Positions 9,286 to 29,946 of a DNA stretch of 64,000 nt are shown one piece after another. A program made the translations under genes and the position numbers. Location: assembly GCA_946902875.1 (NCBI GenBank), contig OX336343.1:11157361-11221360 (forward strand), given 5' to 3'. This DNA comes from Nematopogon swammerdamellus (Eukaryota; Arthropoda; Insecta; Lepidoptera; Adelidae). How positions within the stretch are numbered: the first letter of the stretch is position 1; each line of letters opens with the position of its first letter. The notes under the pieces were generated by a model that worked only from the letters and a program-made list of their open reading frames with translations, was not told the origin of the DNA and made no database searches.

Positions 9286-9955
9286 TCGGTTTACGGACGA
9301 TAGTTTTACGAGATAACGTCATAAAGTGGTAAGACTACTGGAAACGGTTCTAAAGTACCAGGGCAGAAGAAATTTAAAGGAGGATAATTACTATGGTGTG
9401 TGGTTACCTTCAGCAAAACTTTTGTGATGTGGACTTTTTCAGCAATTTGCAGTTTGACACATATGGCGAATCATTCTGTACCACTTCAATCGATTTCGAT
9501 TATTCGATTTCGATTATTCATTTTTATAAAAAAGAATGAAATGAAAACAGTTTTAAAAAATACGAAACCGACTTCCAAACAAAAAAAACATAGAACTAAA
9601 AAGTGTTAAATACCTAATATTTGGTTCTCTGTCGTTGTATTGAATCGAAATACATGAATCGATATTGTGATACATATTCGGACCCTTGTTTCATGAATAT
9701 TCTAAATTTGAAATCTTTTCCGACCGGCCAGATGCGCTTAATATATTATGGTATGAGTAACCTCCTTTCAATTTGTGCTGCCCTGGTACTTGAGAATGTG
9801 TACAAGCCGACGCTTGGGCCGATTGTGCCTCTCTATCGCTTGTTACGCGCTCTCGCTTGCACACACAGGCTCAGATGGAACGTGACAATTTTTCGTGCGT
9901 GCAGCCGGTGTTCATCAATTTATAAGACGTGACGTTATCACGTCAAAAAATTGTT
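9286..9955 (+). repeat. About 175-bp dispersed repeat split by a fold-back insertion
   Basis: The ends (GTCGGTTTACGGACGATAG at 9286 and the stretch 9807-9955 with CCGATTGTGCCTCTCTATCGC and TCATCAATTTATAAGACGTGACG) are continuous in the minus-strand copy at 46140-46318. Here they are separated by about 475 bases bounded by inverted arms (9349-9383 and 9765-9795, TACCAGGGCAG and CTGCCCTGGTA). The insert also carries a segment (9390-9490, GTGTGGTTACCTTCAGC...) found again at 56280-56380. Confidence 0.7.
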
Positions 9956-10066
9956 TCTTTTTCTTGTATCCGTGCGGTACGGAACCCTAGAAAGGTTTCC
10001 TTGTATTTTTATTTGTATTTTCATGTGATTGTCATGCTGGAACCGCGTGCAGCGCTGCTGTCACCG

Positions 10067-10383
10067 TTTTTTTTTATGGATAGCGCGACATGTGGCATCG
10101 TTTCACCTACAAGTAGGTGTCTAATGATGCCCATGGACATTCTGTGATGCACGGGGATTGCGAATGCCATGCCGGCCTGACAGGAGCCTTTTCACGCCCC
10201 TTTTGAAAAACCCCAGGCAGTACTTGGAAGGAAATAGATGGGCAGGGAGTGCGTTCCACATTTTCCTGGTTCTGTGAATAAAAGATCTACAGAACCGGTT
10301 GGTTAGGTTAGGTTAGGTTAGGTTAGGTTAGGTTAGGTTAGGTTAGGTTGCGGATGCGCATCCGTGGTAGATCGATTGAATAG
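10067..10383 (-). mobile_element. LINE 3' end with internal telomere-like expansion
   Basis: The same 3'-end sequence as at 7010 and 32488: GATAGCGCGACATGTGGCATC, GTAGGTGTCTAATGATGCCCATGG and GCCATGCCGGCCTGACAGG. A T-run at the left is the A-tail, so the element lies on the minus strand. The coding frame is broken. A (GGTTA)n run interrupts it at 10301-10350. Confidence 0.8.
10301..10350. repeat. (GGTTA)n, insect telomere-type repeat
   Basis: Nine consecutive GGTTA units plus one GGTTG. TTAGG is the ancestral insect telomere unit. The run sits where the paralogous LINE copy reads GGTTGGTGCGCATCC, so it is an interstitial insertion or a local expansion of GGTTGG and not a chromosome end. Confidence 0.85.
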
Positions 10384-10704
10384 TCCAGCAAGCATTCGTT
10401 AAGTAGTCGCGGGCGCGGAGGTAGTTTGAGTGCAGCGACGAATTCAAACTCTTTGATTGAGTTTTTAGACTTCCTTGGTTTTACCTATACTGTATGCTCT
10501 AGAACCACATACCAAAGTACATGCCACGAAACTTTGTCCTTGGGAGCGTTTTAACAAGCGTTTACGCGTTCTGCGCAGAGTTGCATATTATGACCATGTA
10601 TCCTCACTTACATGACACTGGCTAAAATGTCTTAAAAATACTAATGCCAATAAAAAAAATAAAAAAAAAACCTTTCAAAGAGTTTTCCACGGAACAATTC
10701 AAAC

Positions 10705-10990
10705 ATGTCAATTTCAAACAAATCATGGGCTTCGTTCAGTGCACGGGTGGCAAAACTCGACTTCACCGCTACTTCTGTAGACGAGGAACGTTTTGATAAG
10801 TGCAAATCATTCTGGCATCTCGTTCACAACTTCTCTAAGCTGGACGACATTATGATAACTTCAGACTCCGGACTTAACAACACTCCAAAGGAGAGAAAAT
10901 CCAATGTTCTAAAGGAAAAACTCCAAATAGGAGAAGACGAAGAAAATTCTCAGCTTTGTTGTTTAAAGAAATTACAAGAAATCAACAAAG
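10705..10990 (+). CDS. Putative first visible exon of an unrecognised plus-strand gene
   Basis: Ninety-five codons plus one base, from an ATG in good context (AAACATG) to a donor AACAAAG|GTAGTA. The frame is open from 10663, but the region before the ATG is A-rich with a poor acceptor, so the ATG may be the real start or the exon may be internal. The peptide is hydrophilic, not repetitive, with normal composition and a charged, possibly helical end (KERKSNVLKEKLQIGEDEE). The single leftover base is completed by the acceptor at 12691, and the frame continues through two more exons. I recognise no family. Confidence 0.5.
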
Positions 10991-11019
10991 GTAGTATTTT
11001 TTTATTTATGAATCCTGGT

Positions 11020-11600
11020 ATGGCTTGTTAATTGCGAGATATAACTACTTTAAATTCAATTCAACATAGCGTTCGATTGAACAATGGTCTCGGGATGTCA
11101 ATTTACAATGTATAATAGAGCGACCAGATGGCATGTCGTTGCTGCCGTGGAAGCAGGGGAGGGCTTCGGTCTGGGATGCCACGTGCGCGGATACCCGAGG
11201 CCAGCCATTCTCAACCAGTGTGTCGCGACGTCGCGAGAATTTCTAAAAATAAAAAAATGTTCCGCACTAAAAAACATCAAATCCAAAAACAGATCAAGAC
11301 TGCTCAATGTGGACAGTGAGTCTGTTTATCCAAAATTCGTCCACGTATAGAAGATCTGTGTAAAGGTCGTCAGGCTCAAGTATCAAATTAGGATCTACTC
11401 AGCCTAATGTTTAGTGTTCAAACTATTACTTGTATTACTTAGTTAATTGATATTAATCGTATGTATGCTTTCAAAATCTCTAATTGTAATACAATTATTT
11501 ACGTACCTACTTGTAAGACTTGTGTTTTCTTTGAGTGTGTCGCCAGTCTAAAAAAAATCTTGAGATGTGTCGCACGATTATTCCCAGTAGTCCCCTCTAG
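11020..11600. other. Intron sequence of the putative plus-strand gene
   Basis: No coding support; AT-rich with diverged fragments. The short frames have no domains. Confidence 0.35.
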
Positions 11601-11603
11601 CAC

Positions 11604-11660
11604 TGTCCCCCGGGGTGACAACTGGGAATTTTTTTCCCATTTGTCACCCGGGTGACAAAT
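11604..11660. repeat. Short palindrome
   Basis: CCCGGGGTGACAACTGGGAA and TTCCCATTTGTCACCCGGG are inverted around a T-run; probably a small fold-back remnant. Confidence 0.6.
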
Positions 11661-11814
11661 CTTCCCATCATGAGGGACCTTTATAGGAATCTCTTAGAAA
11701 CCTCTACCGAAAGCATGCCTTCAGATGCCATGATGAGGGAGTATAATTTCAAAAGACTATGAAATATCTATATCTGGAAGGGACGAAAGGAAAACAGAGT
11801 CCCAAGGGTCATTC

Positions 11815-11990
11815 TGGGACGGAGACATCGTGTGTGTGGTATACTAATGGATCCAAAAAAGATGGTAGCGCAGGTCTATGGAGACCTGCGCTCTCCTCTG
11901 CGGTCCCTTTTTTCGCTTTTTGCGACGGGACCCTAAAAACGATCAAATTGCTAGGGACGGAGCTGATAATCTACCCATCAGTCCAGACAT
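11815..11990 (+). pseudogene. Possible RNase H fragment of a LINE
   Basis: A VWYTNGSKKDGSAG peptide resembles the (W)YTDGSK strand of the RNase H domain in I/R1-type LINEs, with the catalytic Asp replaced by Asn. The surrounding frame is short and broken. This is an inference from one motif. Confidence 0.35.
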
Positions 11991-12182
11991 GATGAACTCG
12001 GTGGGCCCAGAGCCGATAGTTAGATACTACGATAACCGATATACTAGAGTAGGTAGTAATACCTACCAAAAAGCACATCAAGCAGCAACTGCCCGGATCG
12101 AAACACGCGAAGCACTACATACTTTCTGAGTACTCGCATAAATTCACTTCCGAGGTATTAAACCTAAACCTGAACGACATAA

Positions 12183-12415
12183 GAGTCCGAACAAGGCCGA
12201 AGGCGGAGCTGCGTTCAGGAAAACGATAAACTTCTTGAAGAAAGAAAGTAATTAAGGGCGAGGCCGAAGACCGAGCTTTATTCTGGAAGACGATAAATCT
12301 TGCCGTTAGTTGCTTACTTTATTTGAGGTTTATCGTTTATCTGAATACAGCTCGGCCTTCGGACTCACCCTTAATTACTTAATTTCTTCTTTTGAAATAC
12401 GAATTTCAAGCGAGC
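12183..12415. repeat. Second block of the 67-bp units
   Basis: Inverted then direct copies of the unit found at 1-760 (AAGGCGGAGCTGCGTTCAGGA, AGCTCGGCCTTCGGACTCACC), ending with GAAATACGAATTTCAAGCGAGCGAAGCCGC, which also occurs at 300-330. Confidence 0.75.
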
Positions 12416-12422
12416 GAAGCCG

Positions 12423-12498
12423 CTTTTGTAACGGCCCGGTGGTGTAGTTGGTTATCGCGTTGGCGGCTCAAGCCAGAGGCCCAGGTTCAAATCCTAGT
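12423..12498 (+). other. tRNA-like sequence (SINE head or tRNA pseudogene)
   Basis: A-box-like TGTAGTTGGTTATCGCG and B-box GGTTCAAATCC are correctly spaced, with a 5-bp anticodon stem (TTGGC/GCCAG). The loop GGCTCAA lacks the universal T33 and the acceptor stem has mismatches, so a functional tRNA is unlikely. It lies in the intron of the putative plus-strand gene. Confidence 0.5.
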
Positions 12499-12690
12499 CG
12501 GGATGTATTTTTTCCGCGCGTGCCCCATGGCTCAACTAGATTGCTCAACTTGCTCCACTGAGTTGAGCAGTTGAGCAGTGGGACATCAAGGGTATGCGAA
12601 CATTTTATTCTCCATAGCATATGGCAGAGTTACTGTAACACAAATTGTGTTCTTTTAACTAATAAATAATATTGTTGGTTTCAATTTTAG

Positions 12691-12829
12691 CAGGAATCAT
12701 GAAGACGGCACTATCTACAAAACTCCCCGACCGCCACGGATGCACTTCGAATAGCTCAGTTGACTGGTCTTCCACCGATGATGTCGCCGCCATTAGCAAG
12801 GAGCTCAAATCGTGGAATGCGAACCATGA
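12691..12829 (+). CDS. Putative second exon of the unrecognised plus-strand gene
   Basis: The acceptor TTTCAATTTTAG is preceded by a pyrimidine stretch. The exon supplies CA to complete the codon left by the exon ending at 10990, is open for 45 codons (LPDRHGCTSN, then DWSSTDDVAAISKELKSWN) and ends at GA|GTAAAC, leaving two bases that the next exon completes. A tandem CAG acceptor (TTTTAGCAG) would give two products differing by one codon. Reading straight through would hit TAA right after the donor, so the exon could also be terminal. Confidence 0.5.
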
Positions 12830-13660
12830 GTAAACATATCATATTTTATTTTATTATTCCCGCCACGACAGCGACAAGCAGATACGGCATTTTGGGTGAC
12901 GCGAAAAGAAATAACTTGTATACCATGCATGATCGACATTTTTCCGGTTGACAGTATTTGAGTCGATAATTAAGTCGAAGTATTGTAAACTAATTTTTTT
13001 GCCTGCAGGTGTTCGAGCATCCCTCAAAGTTTTCGACAAATAGCCGCTATTCCAGTTGGTATAGCAGTTGCTCATCCATATAAGAGTGTGTCTCGGAAAA
13101 ATAACCGCTACCAGGATGCTTAAAATTCTAGGACAAACTTAATTTATTGAATTAACAACCTTTGATTGCTTACTATAATATATTGCAGACAGAAAAGAAA
13201 TCTAAGGAGCATTATTCAAATATCATACATAATACATTATTAGGTAATTTTTTTCTAGCAGTGACAAAATAACATTATAATTTAAGTAGGTTAGTAGGAA
13301 TACGTCGATGGAAAGGCACAAGAAAAACGCACGTCCAGGATAAAATACATGTATTTCTTAAAATTTGTCAATATTCAGATAGTTTCAATACAACCGAATA
13401 ATAATTTTGAAAACAAAATTGCAAGAGTTTTTATTACTGAAACATACACAACAAAGTTAAATCGGTACATAATATTTATCGGGTATGTCAAGTTGCATCA
13501 AACTATTGCAGACGGGCTGCACTTCACAATAAACATCTATGCGCAGACAGATAATACTAAGCATTCATACATAGTATCGTTCACATTTTCCCTACCTACC
13601 TACCTACTTACCTCTATTACATACCTATTATACCAAATATACAGCACCTTACATTCCCAG

Positions 13661-13844
13661 CGATATCGTTCTGTCCAGGGAAAACGTGAACGACACTCGA
13701 GAGCCGGGAGCCCTTGTAAGCTGTCAGAACGCTGGACCCTACAAATTACTTTACCACCGTGAACTCGCTCTGATTATCGGCAGTTTAGCGATAGATCCTT
13801 CTTCCAGGCTAATTTCACAGCAGTATAGTAACATAATAGAGGAG
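13661..13844 (+). CDS. Putative third exon of the unrecognised plus-strand gene
   Basis: The acceptor CTTACATTCCCAG is followed by one base that completes a GAC codon with the two bases from the second exon. Then come 61 open codons (EPGALVSCQNAGPYK, LALIIGSLAIDPSSR, QYSNIIEE) to a strong donor GAG|GTATGT. Three successive junctions keeping frame is good support for a real spliced gene, but I do not recognise the protein. Coding continuation is expected to the right; a weak candidate lies at 16042-16174. Confidence 0.55.
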
Positions 13845-15857
13845 GTATGTATGCTACGACCTGCTCGTACTCATACGTGCACTAAGTACACGATTCTCGG
13901 CTTGAACCCAATCCTTTCGAGAAATAATATTGAAGCCTCCGCTAAACATAAAAATATTTCGACAAGCACTTACACAACCTCTAATTACCCATATACATAC
14001 ATACGCGGCACATCCCGATATCTACAGCGTTAGATAGCCCATTTTGTAACCCAAGCGGTTGCAACATTCCCCCACTCTCTAGTCTAACTAAATCACATGT
14101 ACAAGCTTCATCTGTCGCGTGCCACTTCATTTTGTTCGATCCGATTAAAACTATAAATACATTAATAAAAACCAATAACTTAGAAATAACTTAGACAAAA
14201 GCAGATATTTTGATTTTTCATTGGATGACAAACCTACATTACGATTACCCTAACCGAAGTGATAAAAAAAGAACGTTAATAAATCAGCCACTCGTCATTG
14301 CCATTTCATAAAATAACATAAAATGGAAACCGCCTCAAAAACGGAAGCACGGGTTGTTTAAAAGCAAAATAAGGCCATAAGCATCTTGTTCATTGCACTC
14401 AAGTAAAAATAAGTGATATTCCGACATAATATTAATAGTAGGTAACCTACTTCACTATTATTATAAGTCTGCTTAAAACAATTCCTTTACACCCAAATCT
14501 CACTCTATACACGATCTTTGTTATTTAGTCTTAGTTTAGATTATTTTAGTAAGTTTGAGTTAGTTGTCTTTAGTTCCAGTCGCTATGCTGTGGAATTAAC
14601 ATAACTTTGAAATTTAAAAAAAAGGTTAAATTTTTAGGTTTCAAGGTTCAATAATGGCTAAGAATAGACATGTATAGAGGCTGGATCCACAGAGCTAGTA
14701 TTTCTTGGTTTAGATGTGTAAGGACTGGTAGAATAAGGACTAAAAGTCATTACAACATATTTTTTTTTATTTGGAGAGCATGTTGTTTATGTAAATTATG
14801 ACATTGCACACTTCCAATTCCCACTGAATTCCAATTGGATAGTATAACATTCGAAATAGAAATTGGATAATCCCACACAAAATGAATAGATCACTGTGTG
14901 TCTTACTAATCTTGCCAGTATTGTACCTTTTCCCTCTCAATAAACCAAAAATTTTTGTTGGAAAAAACGATGGATAATAAACACATGAGAACCAAGGGCC
15001 ACTTGATACGCATAGTAGTTTATAATGCTATTAATATTATCACCACCACAAAACATGGTGTAAGGGAGGAAAATCTGCTCTGAGGGAACTTTAAGAAGTT
15101 AAAATATAATTTTTCTCTTAGATTTGTCTTTTGTTGGTTTTAAAGTGTTCAAAAATGATTTCCAAAATCGCGAATAATCAAACCGTCTGTGTATAGCAGC
15201 CGCACGTTAATAAATATAGATATTTTTCACAATTTTCCACAACGATGGGTGCCGCCAAAAACGTAAAATGTCTTCCTAATTGAAGCCTATACGAATCTAG
15301 ATAGCTGTAGGTACATTTATTTTGAATCAAGTTAACTTAGTGGTGGTATTGAAGTAGTGATGTAGAATCCGGCAAGGCGAGCGCTACGTAATGGAGTATC
15401 TAGAAATAAGACTATTGTATTATTATCTTACAGTGCAGTCTGCATTGAGCGCATACTACTGATAGTATGTAAGATCAGAAAATATTTTGACCAAATGACA
15501 ATCTACATGGGCATTTAATATAATTTTTATACTAGAACTCTTTTCAGTGTTAAATTTGTAAATATGTAGTTTGAAATATCTTAATTTTTTTTTTTCAAAA
15601 CCCGTATTGGACTCTTCTAAGAGCTTCATATTTTTAACATCACTTTCAAATATAAGAAAACCTGCTTCAACTAATGCCACTTGGCCTTTTTCCTTTTTGG
15701 GTTATGAATATTTTCTTTCCATAAGCCATAAGCGATAGGGCCAAATCATGTGCTACATGTCAGCGTTGTAATTCACAACTCGACACAGCTGTCGACCTAT
15801 AAGTGTACAAACTGATTCGGGATGCTTGTGAAAAGGCGTAAGCAGTATGAGAATTGT
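13845..15857. other. AT-rich intron or intergenic DNA
   Basis: Nothing firmly recognised. A minus-strand open frame at 15456-15680 has a normal-looking peptide but no splice or homology support. Confidence 0.35.
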
Positions 15858-15858
15858 G

Positions 15859-16024
15859 CAGTAACCGCCAGTAAATAATAAACATCGAGCTTTAGAAAGA
15901 GACAATCCAGTTGTAAAGCGCCGTCACTGTCGCACGTGTCTCTGTGCGACAGGGACGACGCTCTACAACCGGATTGTCTCTTTCTAAAGCTCCATGTTAA
16001 TTATTTACTGCCGTATACTATAAG
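15859..16024. mobile_element. Fold-back MITE, about 165 bp
   Basis: The inverted arms GAGCTTTAGAAAGAGACAAT and ATTGTCTCTTTCTAAAGCTC extend outward through CAGTAAATAAT and ATTATTTACTG. The inner loop holds GTCGCACGTGTCTCTGTGCGAC. The same family occurs at 48236-48490. Confidence 0.8.
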
Positions 16025-16041
16025 TAGAATGCGGAGTGAGG

Positions 16042-16174
16042 CCCGAATCGCAGAAATATCAACAAACAGCGTGAGCAGAGCAGTCACCATCTTGAGTGCG
16101 ATCCAGCATCCAGTTCACTACTACCCCACATTGTCATCGCCCGTGTCCTGTAGACTTAACTTTGCCCAACCCTA
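16042..16174 (+). CDS. Weak candidate last exon of the plus-strand gene
   Basis: A frame from GCC at 16042 to a TAG at 16172-16174 would join in phase to the donor at 13844 and gives a normal-looking peptide (RIAEISTNSVSRAVTILSAI). The supposed acceptor (GGAGTGAG) lacks a pyrimidine tract and lies just beside a MITE, so this is tentative. Confidence 0.2.
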
Positions 16175-16179
16175 GTTGA

Positions 16180-18640
16180 TTGTAATAGTTCTATCTATGT
16201 CCACGTTCTGCCGTAGACTGAATAGTACTAGCTACTGCGAGTTGGCAGTTCGGCCTCCGCACGTTACATTATATTAAATTATAATGATGCATTGCTCATT
16301 TAAATAGCCAAAATATTCTTGCAACATCATTTTTTCCATTATTTTTTTTATTTTCGCACTGCAACCTAGGTGCGATGATGAATAAAGAGACGCAATGAAG
16401 TTCTTTATCGCAGCAACACTCCGAGAACCTTCCTGTTTGCAAGACAGTACTTGTTAACGTGTTTGTTGTTCGGAAGCATTGTCGTCTATGTCAAACATCC
16501 AACAGATGTTTCCAAGCAACATAGGTTGCGCCATGAAGGAACACATTTTCACAATGGTATTTTCGTAAATGTAATTTGGGCTATACAGTTTAGCACTGTA
16601 ACTATTAGCTTATATATTACTATATGTTTATTTACGTAATATTAACTGAAGGATTTCTGTCCAACCAAACTTACATGTTCACTTATACTATGGTGTTACA
16701 GCTGACATACATATTATATACTTTATATAATTATGTATTAAACCAAAGTGTTTACAACAGTTCAATCAAATATGTCACATGTTTCTCATAAGGTCTATGC
16801 GGGGACAAAATGATAATCAACTAACTGTATCGACAATCAATATTAACAGTAGCATTTTTCTGCTAATGTTGTGTTTCAATATATTTATTATTTATACTTT
16901 TTGCATACAAGTCAGTAAACAATCGAAGATTATTAGAAGACCTTTCTTTCTTAATTACAAAACAAAGTTTTTCAAGTATGTCTTTCAAGGTCATTCATTG
17001 CTTGTACACTGAAATGTCCTCTAATGCAGTAATTCAGTAATAAATGTGCAATTAGGTACGAGAGCACTAATGAAAAAATAAATCAAATGTGCGACATCAT
17101 TGCAACAGATGCGTATAATACATATGTATAAGTAACAAAATAGTAAAAATATAAGTCAGCTTATATATTTATTTATTATTATAAACTGCCCTAGCTAAAT
17201 ACATTGTGATTTACTGGTGACTTCAATTTCGATATATTTATTTTACATGTAACTTCACAAATTTCATCAAAAATGTACACACCTACCGCTACACCACAAC
17301 ACAAACATCGCCCTGCACATACCTGCTGGCTAGACGTAAAGAGTGATTGCATTGCATTTGTGGAAACTGAACGTTTTCATTATAATTTTTAATTCAGTTT
17401 GAATCACATCAAAGAAAAATATTTTATGTGCCCCAATCAGTGATACCGCGTGCATTGTTATTGATACAAAATGTCCATAAATATAATTACAGAGCTACGA
17501 AAATCATGATTTAACCTTTAAGTCTCACACTTTAAAAACATTTTGTAAACTAATTAACACAGATCAATAAACTCTTGCCACGTAAAACTGATTAAATTAG
17601 CCATAAAACGATGTAACACAAGTCAAGATTCACTAATTTAGAAGCGCAGGCGGATTTTTTTTTTAATTCCAGGAAAAAAACGAATACTGAAATTTTTTCT
17701 TACGTAAAATTTGCAGTTCGTCTTTACAATGTGATATACCGAATTTTAGGTGACGAACACTGCTACTAATAAGCCGAACAACGTATGTACGAGAAAAGAC
17801 AAATAATTCAATCCATAAAAATAAAAATTTCCTCATCCATCGATCTATCTCTCTTTTCTATAGGAAACGTTGACTGAAATAGCAATAGACCAAAACTTGC
17901 GACCGTAGAATCGCACACAATGCTTGGGGACGGACGTCCCCTATGGAAGCTGACGGACTAAAATGTTTCTAATAATTTTAAATGTTGCTTCAGAATTTCT
18001 CCTTGTACACACTATTGCGAGGAGACAAAAGGTGTCTCGAATATACATGTGACTGGAAAGCCGGTGTCCGTCCAGCCACTTCACTATCCGCTGCATCACT
18101 CGTGACAATGCAGATCTGAATTATTCACATTTAGTCGCAGAATCACTCTTTTGTACTGCCAACAGATATTTACAGAGCACTTTGTTACTTGTGAAAAGTT
18201 GTAAATACAGTTCAATTGATTTCGTCAAAAGTTAATTGTTGTATATTTTATTTTTAAGTAGATAACTATTTTCAATAAAAAAAAAAAGAAATTCATAACT
18301 TTACCTAAAATATATTAACCTTTGATCCTATTTTGTCATCAACAAGAACATATTTGGACTAAGATTAAACATGGAGAGCGTTAAACTTTCAACTATACGC
18401 TTTCTATCTATTTTACAAATGATAATAAATCTTTGATACACTTTGAACGTTAAATATTTCAGGCGAAAGGAGTAAAGTAGATTTTCCTTAGTCAGGGCGG
18501 TGTCGGCTCCCGTTCTCGAGCAGGAGTCACTCTACCCGGTGAAGCGAAACAAATAGTACATTTTGTACTAGACTTAATCTAAGCTTAACCTACGTAAGTT
18601 TTGCAAGCGCTAAGCATTCGCGCTGGTGACACTTCACTGC
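16180..18640. other. AT-rich convergent intergenic region or FoxK 3' UTR
   Basis: No coding exon seen. If FoxK (minus strand) ends at 19527 or 18819, its 3' UTR extends into this stretch. Minus-strand AATAAA signals (TTTATT on plus) occur at 18247-18252 and 17168-17177. Confidence 0.4.
18247..18252 (-). terminator. FoxK: Candidate FoxK poly(A) signal
   Basis: AATAAA on the minus strand, 570 bases beyond the alternative stop. Such hexamers are frequent in AT-rich DNA, so this is only a candidate. Confidence 0.2.
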
Positions 18641-18716
18641 GTGTGAGGGTGTGTGGGTGTGTGTGTATGTGGGTGGTCCCGCCGGCTACTCTCCGACCGT
18701 GTGTGTGTGTGTGTGT
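18640..18716. repeat. (GT)n-rich tract
   Basis: Interrupted GT repeats, read as CA repeats on the FoxK strand, just beyond the alternative FoxK stop codon. Confidence 0.8.
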
Positions 18717-18818
18717 GTTGGGCGCGACGCACTAGGCGCGGTGCGTGTGGGTGTGCGTGCGGCGCGGGGCGGCGGCGGGCGGTCGCGTGATCACGCTGAG
18801 CCGGCGCCAGCCCCCCCG

Positions 18819-18851
18819 TCAATAGGCGCGCCGCTCCTCCATCTCCGACAT
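18819..18851 (-). CDS. FoxK: Possible alternative terminal exon of FoxK
   Basis: The acceptor GTCTCGTTTCAG is followed by ten codons (MSEMEERRAY) and TGA. It can be joined in phase 0 to an internal donor CCA|GTCAGT inside the last main exon (cut at 19539), replacing the final residues VSY with a short acidic/basic tail. Whether it is used, and which ending is the main one, cannot be told from sequence. Confidence 0.4.
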   Translation of the reverse strand: MSEMEERRAY

Positions 18852-19526
18852 CTGAAACGAGACGGCCATTGCGTTGCTGCTACTTCTATTTCATTTCACT
18901 CCTAACCAAATACTGACTCACACAGAAGAGAGAACCTCTTCTGGAGGCTGATGAAACGGCAGGCTTGAATTGCGAAAATTTCTTTCTCTAGTTGTCTCGC
19001 TCACGCAGAAACTCATGTCATTAGAAATATCGACACCACCGTCAACAGTGCCGTGACCGTGCGGCTGTATGTATCTATAGTGCTATGCGTGTACGCATAT
19101 GCCTACTTAATTTTAGCAGCAACAGTGCCAAAGCGAGACGTGAGTTTTTCGTGTTTCGCTTTCGAGCATTGGAGAAAGCATGCGCGGGTCTACGTGGATA
19201 TGGACTCCACTAAGACATCGTGCGCCATGTTTTGTGAGTGGCATCACAAAATTGACAGATTTTAACGCAATGCATTATATATAATGCATGCTGATGTCGT
19301 TTGTAGGGGGAGCCCTCAGCGTGCACACTAGCCCCTATTACTGGAGAACTTTCATGCAAAAGCCCTGGACCTCTAGCTACCCTATGTCCTCTGTCCTCCG
19401 TGAAGGTCAAAGGGCGGGCCAGCGCGGTTGCGTGATATCAGCACGCGTTGAGCAGTTGGAATGCTCCGGTGCAATAATGCAATGTAGCGCTAGATAGATT
19501 AGACCTGCTCAGACTACGTAGGTGTG

Positions 19527-28759
<9,233 letters not shown>

Positions 28760-28989
28760 CTGTAACCAGATAGTTCACTATTAATTATAACAATTTACAT
28801 TTATTACAATTTCAATATATTTGAGAAAATTTAATGACACCTTGTAAATATGTAAATATAAGTTTAGAAGCACAGAAAATGTATTTCCTTCTTAGAGTGT
28901 TTTTATGGACTCTCACTGATTTAAGCGGATATAGGAAACTGTAGCAGGCGCAACTCAGAAACACATGTATATCACAGTACACACACACA

Positions 28990-29335
28990 CACACATATTG
29001 CACACTAAAAAAGCGAGGCGGTCTCGGATTCGTGTCCGATGGACACACACTTGCGACTGCAGCGCCACCTATGCCATACACACTGGAACTACGTATTTTT
29101 AGACATTTTCATACACACTTACACAACCTGCCAAAACTACCAAAAACGAGGCGTAAAATTTTATCTGCTCTGATTGGTCCGTCAAATATACGTTTTCTGA
29201 CCAATCAGGGGTCGCTGATTTCAAATCTGCCATTAGAATTTTCCTGTCAAATCCGAGGCGGTCTCGCTTTTGACGGCGCCTCGATTTCGTTAGTGTGGAC
29301 GGACGAAACGCCTCGTTTTAGGGAGAGTGCAAACA
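28990..29335. repeat. Probable MITE with CGAGGCGGTCTCG motif
   Basis: GCGAGGCGGTCTCGGATTCG near 29010 and CCGAGGCGGTCTCGCTTTTG near 29252, plus an inner inverted pair CTGATTGGTC / GACCAATCAG around 29167-29210. Borders are not resolved. Confidence 0.5.
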
Positions 29336-29535
29336 CACACCCTCACACACACCCTCAGACACATCATCGCAAACAAATCCTCTCACACACTCTCACACAT
29401 GCATGGCGAATTGTATTTATTTGATTATGAGTAAGGAGATTTTATTGAAATTTTGAATTCACAGATTATCATGGTTTTTATTTAGTGTAGTTTTTATAAA
29501 ATTTTCGTCCACTGTTTCTTATTTTCTTATTTAGT

Positions 29536-29697
29536 AGTATGGGGACGCCCCCCGGCTAGGTGGACAGATGACCTAAAAAAGGTAGCCGGGAGTGGATGGA
29601 TGAGAAGAGCGGAAGACCGCGTGTGGTGGCGTGCCTTGGGAGAGGCCTATGTCCAGCAGTGGACCGATACAGGCTGATGATGATGATGATGAATGAT
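29536..29697 (+). pseudogene. RTE-type LINE, last coding part and 3' end
   Basis: Reads GRPPARWTDDLKKVAGSGW, MRRAEDRVWWRALGEAYVQQ, WTDTG and TGA, followed by a (TGA/ATG)n tail. This is the usual C-terminus of RTE-clade polymerases. The 5' side is cut off near 29535. Confidence 0.85.
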
Positions 29698-29699
29698 CT

Positions 29700-29945
29700 A
29701 ATTTTAACTTTTAACTTTGACTTTATACTTAGACTTTAAAATTTTGTAATTAATTTCAATTTAATTTTAAATTTATTTAATCTTTTAATTTAGTAATTTT
29801 CTATCGTTTTTATTTACCGTGTATCATCAAATGCATGTAAACCGGAGGAATTCTATTCTTGGCTATTAAGTTTTTATATAGTTGATTTTTAAATTTGTTA
29901 TTAATATAAGCTGTGAAATTCTCTAATATATAAATAAATAAATAA
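29700..29945. other. AT-rich spacer
   Basis: Low complexity TTTAA-rich DNA; nothing recognised. Confidence 0.4.
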
Positions 29946-29946
29946 G

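Noticed and set aside
10301..10350. True chromosome end
   Set aside because: Only ten units, flanked on both sides by the same LINE copy.
12423..12498. Functional tRNA gene
   Set aside because: No T33, mismatched acceptor stem; better explained as a SINE head or pseudogene.
15456..15680. 75-residue minus-strand open frame as a gene
   Set aside because: Peptide looks plausible, but no splice sites, start context or known homology; AT-rich chance frame cannot be excluded.
18651..18905. Protein-coding frames across the GT-rich tract
   Set aside because: Low-complexity repeat translation.
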